From an uncultured Gammaproteobacteria bacterium (GTDB taxonomy: Bacteria; Pseudomonadota; Gammaproteobacteria; Pseudomonadales; Litorivicinaceae), in contig CAJXXD010000065.1 of the NCBI GenBank assembly GCA_913062835.1, forward strand, positions 1 through 6,003: a stretch of DNA of 6,003 nucleotides, given 5' to 3'. A program made the position numbers and the translations under genes. Each line of letters starts with the position of its first letter. The stretch's first letter is position 1. Under the pieces are notes generated by a model that had not been told where the DNA came from, did not search any database, and worked only from the letters and a program-made list of their open reading frames with translations. This document shows, piece by piece, positions 3,563-6,003 of this stretch.

Positions 3563-6003
3563 ATGGCGTTTAATAAAGGTTTAAAAATAGTCGATGCTGC
3601 GCAAGTTGGCCGAAATTCGATTTCTTTGGATAACCTGAGTCATGGGTTATTTCAATCGCACAAGACATCGGCAACCGCTGACTCTGCCAATGGATCAGTT
3701 GTCTTTACGATTCGGCCGGCCGCTAAAAGCAACACGAACGATGACAATTATCAAGAAATCATCAAAGGGCAAAACTTAGTCATCGGTATCGAATACAACA
3801 CTGCACCCTCGGCAAACCCGGGAACCCAATTCCGGATCGTGGTACAGAATCGAGTCGATTATGATGCCGGTAATGGCACAACTGACGCTGTGTACGGCAG
3901 TTTTGTGCCGGTTGATACTGAGACGACTTTCGGGCTGACCTTTAGTCAAAATGGCACGATGACCATGATGCAGACTGGGGGCGTGTTAACGACCCACGAC
4001 CTCACGTCATGGACACCGAGGACGGCAGCCGTCGAGCTTGAAGAAGTCAATGCAATCGCCGCTGGGAATGTAGGCCATCTGATTCTGGATGATCTCAATG
4101 GTAACCAGGTCGAGTTAAAGACTGCGCCTCTAGACCCGGGTGCCGCTGGTGCTGCGCCTGCAGCCAACTCTCTGATAACTGCTTTGAAGGCTGCCTTTGA
4201 CGCGATCGATCATCGTGCAGAACCGAATGGGACTGACACAGACAAGGCGCACGGATTCCTGGTCACTAACGCCACGGCGTCGCAACTGAAGATCACGCGT
4301 GAGGACGGGGCCGACTTCAAGGTCTTGGCTGGTGCGGATCAGACTCAGGGTATTCTCGTTAACGCGACAGCAGCGACGGAGAAGGAACCAACGCTGTTTT
4401 TGAAAATTGCAGCTGCACAAAATGACAATAAAGTATTCCTTGACTTCACTGAAGAGGGTGGGGTCACGCTTGCTGCCGATACAACGTTGACGAGTGCCGC
4501 AACAACTGGGGCCTTAGCGGCTACTGAGATCGCCGCTGTGATCAACGGGCTCGCAGGCTTCACCGCGATTGTTGATCCGGTCAACGCGGATGTTGTCAAG
4601 GTGACCAACACCAATAAAAAGGCTTTCCTTGTCGCGGTAGACACTACTTCGGACTATGACGCGGATGCTGTTAAGGTCAGTGATTCCACGCCAGCCGCTA
4701 CGACAGCTTTAGAAAGCGCAGGTGGGTCATTCCTGGTTTCGGATATCACGACTGCTGGCTTGAACACAAGTGACAGCGATTTACTAGATCGCGACTTTGA
4801 CGGTTTCATTTCTCAGGTCGCGGAATTTGAGGGTGTCTTGACGGCTACGGAATTGGCAGGTTATGTCAATCAGCCAGCAACGATTCCGACGCCTACCGTC
4901 AATGACAACGCCAAAGAGTCGTCGGCAGTCATCGGATTGACCGGCGATAAGGCACAAGATGGTAAGACCTATGAAGTCGTCCTGAACGCCGGACAGGCCA
5001 ATGAGTTCAAGTTCTCCTTTACTGAAGCAGATGCAAGTGACCTTGAGACCGCCGTACTGACCGGCCTGAAAGCCGCATTTGATACCGAAGCTGCAACGGA
5101 CGCCGGTAGCCGTGGCTTCGAAATCGATGCGAGCGTCACTGGGCAACTCAAGATTACCCGCGATGATGGTGCTGACTTCACAGTCTCCAGTGGTTCGAAC
5201 TCTGATTTTGTTGCGACGGGAGATTTTGGTCATCTTCAGGTGAATGGTGAGGCGCTGGGCAAGAACACCAGCAGCGCCATGTACATCCAGTTTGCGACCA
5301 TCGACGCTGGAAAGAAATACAACATCATGCTCACGGACACGGCACAAGTGTTCGAACTGGCATATACGGAGTCATCAGGAACACCAGATACGGCTGCTGT
5401 CGTCATCGATGCACTGATCGCTGACGCGGCCAATAGTCCAATCTATACGACGACCCGCATCGGGACCGACGTTCTGAAAATCGAACGCGCCGACGGGAAA
5501 GCGTTTGTACAGAACTTTACAGCTGCGACTGCGGGCGCCTCCGACTTCACGGCAGGAGCCAACGTGAAGACGAGTCTTGATGGCGTAACATTCGCGCCTT
5601 CCAACTTGAACAGCGACATTACGACTGTTCCCACGGTTGGAAACACCAGCATCCATTCGTCGGAGTTGGAGCCTGCCCAAGGCGTCTTAACCTTCGCGGC
5701 GTCTGATCTAGCGAACTTGGTCGGCAAGACGAGTGAGTTCGTGCTGGACAGTGGTGCCGGTCAGGTGGTGACGGTCAATACCTTCATCCCACAATCGACT
5801 GCGGACGTTCCCTCTGCTATTGCCTTGATTAAGGCGCAGTTGGATCTCCTCGATAACGGGTCAGACGGTGATCTGGATGTGGATCAGAACGGTGACGGCG
5901 ATAACACGGACGCTGAGGACGAGACAGGATTCGATTTCAATGATCAGTCTGTCGCGTACGTAAAGTTCGGTACGCTCGAAGACGGGAAAGTGTACAACTT
6001 CTC
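3563..6003 (+). CDS. Large cysteine-free repeat protein, probably extracellular (3' end outside window)
   Basis: 813 codons are visible with no stop, so the full protein is larger. I do not recognise a named family. It starts MAFNKGLKIVDAAQVGRNSI, with no Sec or Tat signal. Residues 40-150 are beta-rich and unrepeated. From about 166 a domain of roughly 80-95 residues recurs: two strands (GKTYEVVLN type), a helix (LKAAF type), then strand-turn-strand (LKITRDDGADF type). Copies lie near 166-259, 284-361, 464-544 and 580-661, and another begins at 805. Acidic calcium-loop-like motifs occur at 409-421 and 774-785. No cysteine occurs in the visible part, and Thr, Ala, Asp and Val dominate. These traits fit type I-secreted surface-layer proteins or adhesins (for example, Caulobacter RsaA also lacks an N-terminal signal), and also phage tail-fibre-like proteins. 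The secretion signal would be at the unseen C-terminus. The nearby Wzm/Wzt operon may make the glycan that displays it, but that is inference. Confidence 0.9.
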   Translation, partial: MAFNKGLKIVDAAQVGRNSISLDNLSHGLFQSHKTSATADSANGSVVFTIRPAAKSNTNDDNYQEIIKGQNLVIGIEYNTAPSANPGTQFRIVVQNRVDYDAGNGTTDAVYGSFVPVDTETTFGLTFSQNGTMTMMQTGGVLTTHDLTSWTPRTAAVELEEVNAIAAGNVGHLILDDLNGNQVELKTAPLDPGAAGAAPAANSLITALKAAFDAIDHRAEPNGTDTDKAHGFLVTNATASQLKITREDGADFKVLAGADQTQGILVNATAATEKEPTLFLKIAAAQNDNKVFLDFTEEGGVTLAADTTLTSAATTGALAATEIAAVINGLAGFTAIVDPVNADVVKVTNTNKKAFLVAVDTTSDYDADAVKVSDSTPAATTALESAGGSFLVSDITTAGLNTSDSDLLDRDFDGFISQVAEFEGVLTATELAGYVNQPATIPTPTVNDNAKESSAVIGLTGDKAQDGKTYEVVLNAGQANEFKFSFTEADASDLETAVLTGLKAAFDTEAATDAGSRGFEIDASVTGQLKITRDDGADFTVSSGSNSDFVATGDFGHLQVNGEALGKNTSSAMYIQFATIDAGKKYNIMLTDTAQVFELAYTESSGTPDTAAVVIDALIADAANSPIYTTTRIGTDVLKIERADGKAFVQNFTAATAGASDFTAGANVKTSLDGVTFAPSNLNSDITTVPTVGNTSIHSSELEPAQGVLTFAASDLANLVGKTSEFVLDSGAGQVVTVNTFIPQSTADVPSAIALIKAQLDLLDNGSDGDLDVDQNGDGDNTDAEDETGFDFNDQSVAYVKFGTLEDGKVYNF
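4058..4339 (+). repeat. Repeat unit 1 of the large protein
   Basis: Residues 166-259. It begins GNVGHLILDDLNGNQVEL, has the helix SLITALKAAFDAI (203-215) and closes with LKITREDGADFKV (242-254). It carries longer inserts than unit 3: an Ala/Pro/Gly linker before the helix and about seven extra residues after it. Boundaries are approximate. Confidence 0.6.
4412..4645 (+). repeat. Repeat unit 2 of the large protein, most diverged
   Basis: Residues 284-361. The order is kept: NDNKVFLDF (287-295), helix TEIAAVINGLAGF (321-333) and VKVTNTNKKAFLV (345-357), which takes the place of LKITRDDGADFTV. The acidic turn of the other copies is replaced by Asn/Lys. Assignment rests on pattern rather than identity. 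Confidence 0.45.
4787..4825 (+). other. EF-hand-like acidic loop in the large protein
   Basis: Residues 409-421 read DRDFDGFISQVAE. Asp409, Asp411, Asp413 and Gly414 followed by Ile416 fit the DxDxDGxI core of an EF-hand loop. The closing Glu is at position 13 instead of 12, so binding of calcium is uncertain. It lies in the linker between repeat units 2 and 3. Confidence 0.4.
4952..5194 (+). repeat. Repeat unit 3 of the large protein
   Basis: Residues 464-544. The clearest copy: DGKTYEVVLN (466-475), FKFSFTEAD (482-490), LKAAFDTEA (502-510), LKITRDDGADFTVSSG (529-544). It shares LKAAFD and LKITR-DGADF with unit 1. The DNA of these shared segments differs mainly at third codon positions, so the duplication is old. 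Confidence 0.6.
5300..5545 (+). repeat. Repeat unit 4 of the large protein
   Basis: Residues 580-661. DAGKKYNIMLTDTAQVFELAY (581-601) aligns with the opening of unit 3, AVVIDALIADA (612-622) replaces the LKAAF helix, and LKIERADGKAFVQNF (638-652) matches the closing hairpin. A further copy seems to begin at residue 805 (EDGKVYNF, base 5975) and is cut by the window edge. Confidence 0.55.
5882..5917 (+). other. Calcium-loop-like motif in the large protein
   Basis: Residues 774-785 read DQNGDGDNTDAE: Asp1, Asn3, Asp5, Gly6 and Glu12 are all in EF-hand positions, although position 8 is Asn rather than Ile. It sits in a strongly acidic stretch (761-787) just before the next repeat begins, so an interdomain calcium linker is plausible. 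Confidence 0.45.

Noticed and set aside
3563..3700. Flagellin assignment for the large protein
   Set aside because: The N-terminus lacks the conserved flagellin D0 pattern, and the body consists of beta/alpha repeats, despite the nearby sigma-28-like promoter.
4784..5347. Antisense 187-residue open frame inside the large repeat gene
   Set aside because: It lies wholly opposite a frame with clear domain repeats and a strong ribosome site; it is a shadow produced by biased codon use.
4058..5545. CRISPR array or recent tandem DNA duplication
   Set aside because: The repeats are only visible at protein level, differ in length and are strongly diverged in DNA; there are no short identical direct repeats with regular spacers.

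Overview
The window looks like Gram-negative chromosomal DNA of moderate GC content. The evidence is an ABC-transporter pair of the O-polysaccharide export type (Wzm/Wzt) and a good match to a sigma-28 (FliA) flagellar-type promoter. Species cannot be named from the sequence; a motile proteobacterium is the best inference.

Left half (1-2631, minus strand) is a compact polysaccharide operon read right to left: a class I SAM-dependent methyltransferase (1936-2631), an ABC-2 type permease (Wzm-like, 1152-1997) and an ATPase with a C-terminal Wzt_C-like domain (from 1162, running off the left edge). All three overlap, so they are almost certainly co-transcribed and translationally coupled. Known O8/O9a-type systems export a glycan made in the cytoplasm after its non-reducing end is capped; the Wzt C-terminal domain recognises the cap. 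A methyltransferase directly upstream of such a pair is consistent with a methyl cap, but the substrate cannot be read from the sequence.

Centre (2632-2839) is a 208-base divergent intergenic region. It holds two inverted repeats and, facing right, the sigma-28-like promoter (2782-2808).

Right half (plus strand) starts with a 187-residue arginine- and cysteine-containing protein of unknown function (2840-3403, TTG start). After a 159-base gap with small hairpins but no recognisable terminator comes a very long open frame (3563 to beyond the right edge, 813 residues visible). That protein has no cysteine and no signal peptide. It is rich in Thr/Ala/Asp, has at least four diverged copies of a roughly 80-95 residue beta/alpha domain, and has two calcium-loop-like motifs. 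It looks like a large extracellular repeat protein (surface-layer protein, adhesin or tail-fibre-like), possibly exported by type I secretion, although no secretion genes lie in the window. If both rightward genes are read from the sigma-28-like promoter, a surface protein would be tied to the flagellar regulon next to a surface-glycan export operon. This is the most interesting hypothesis here.
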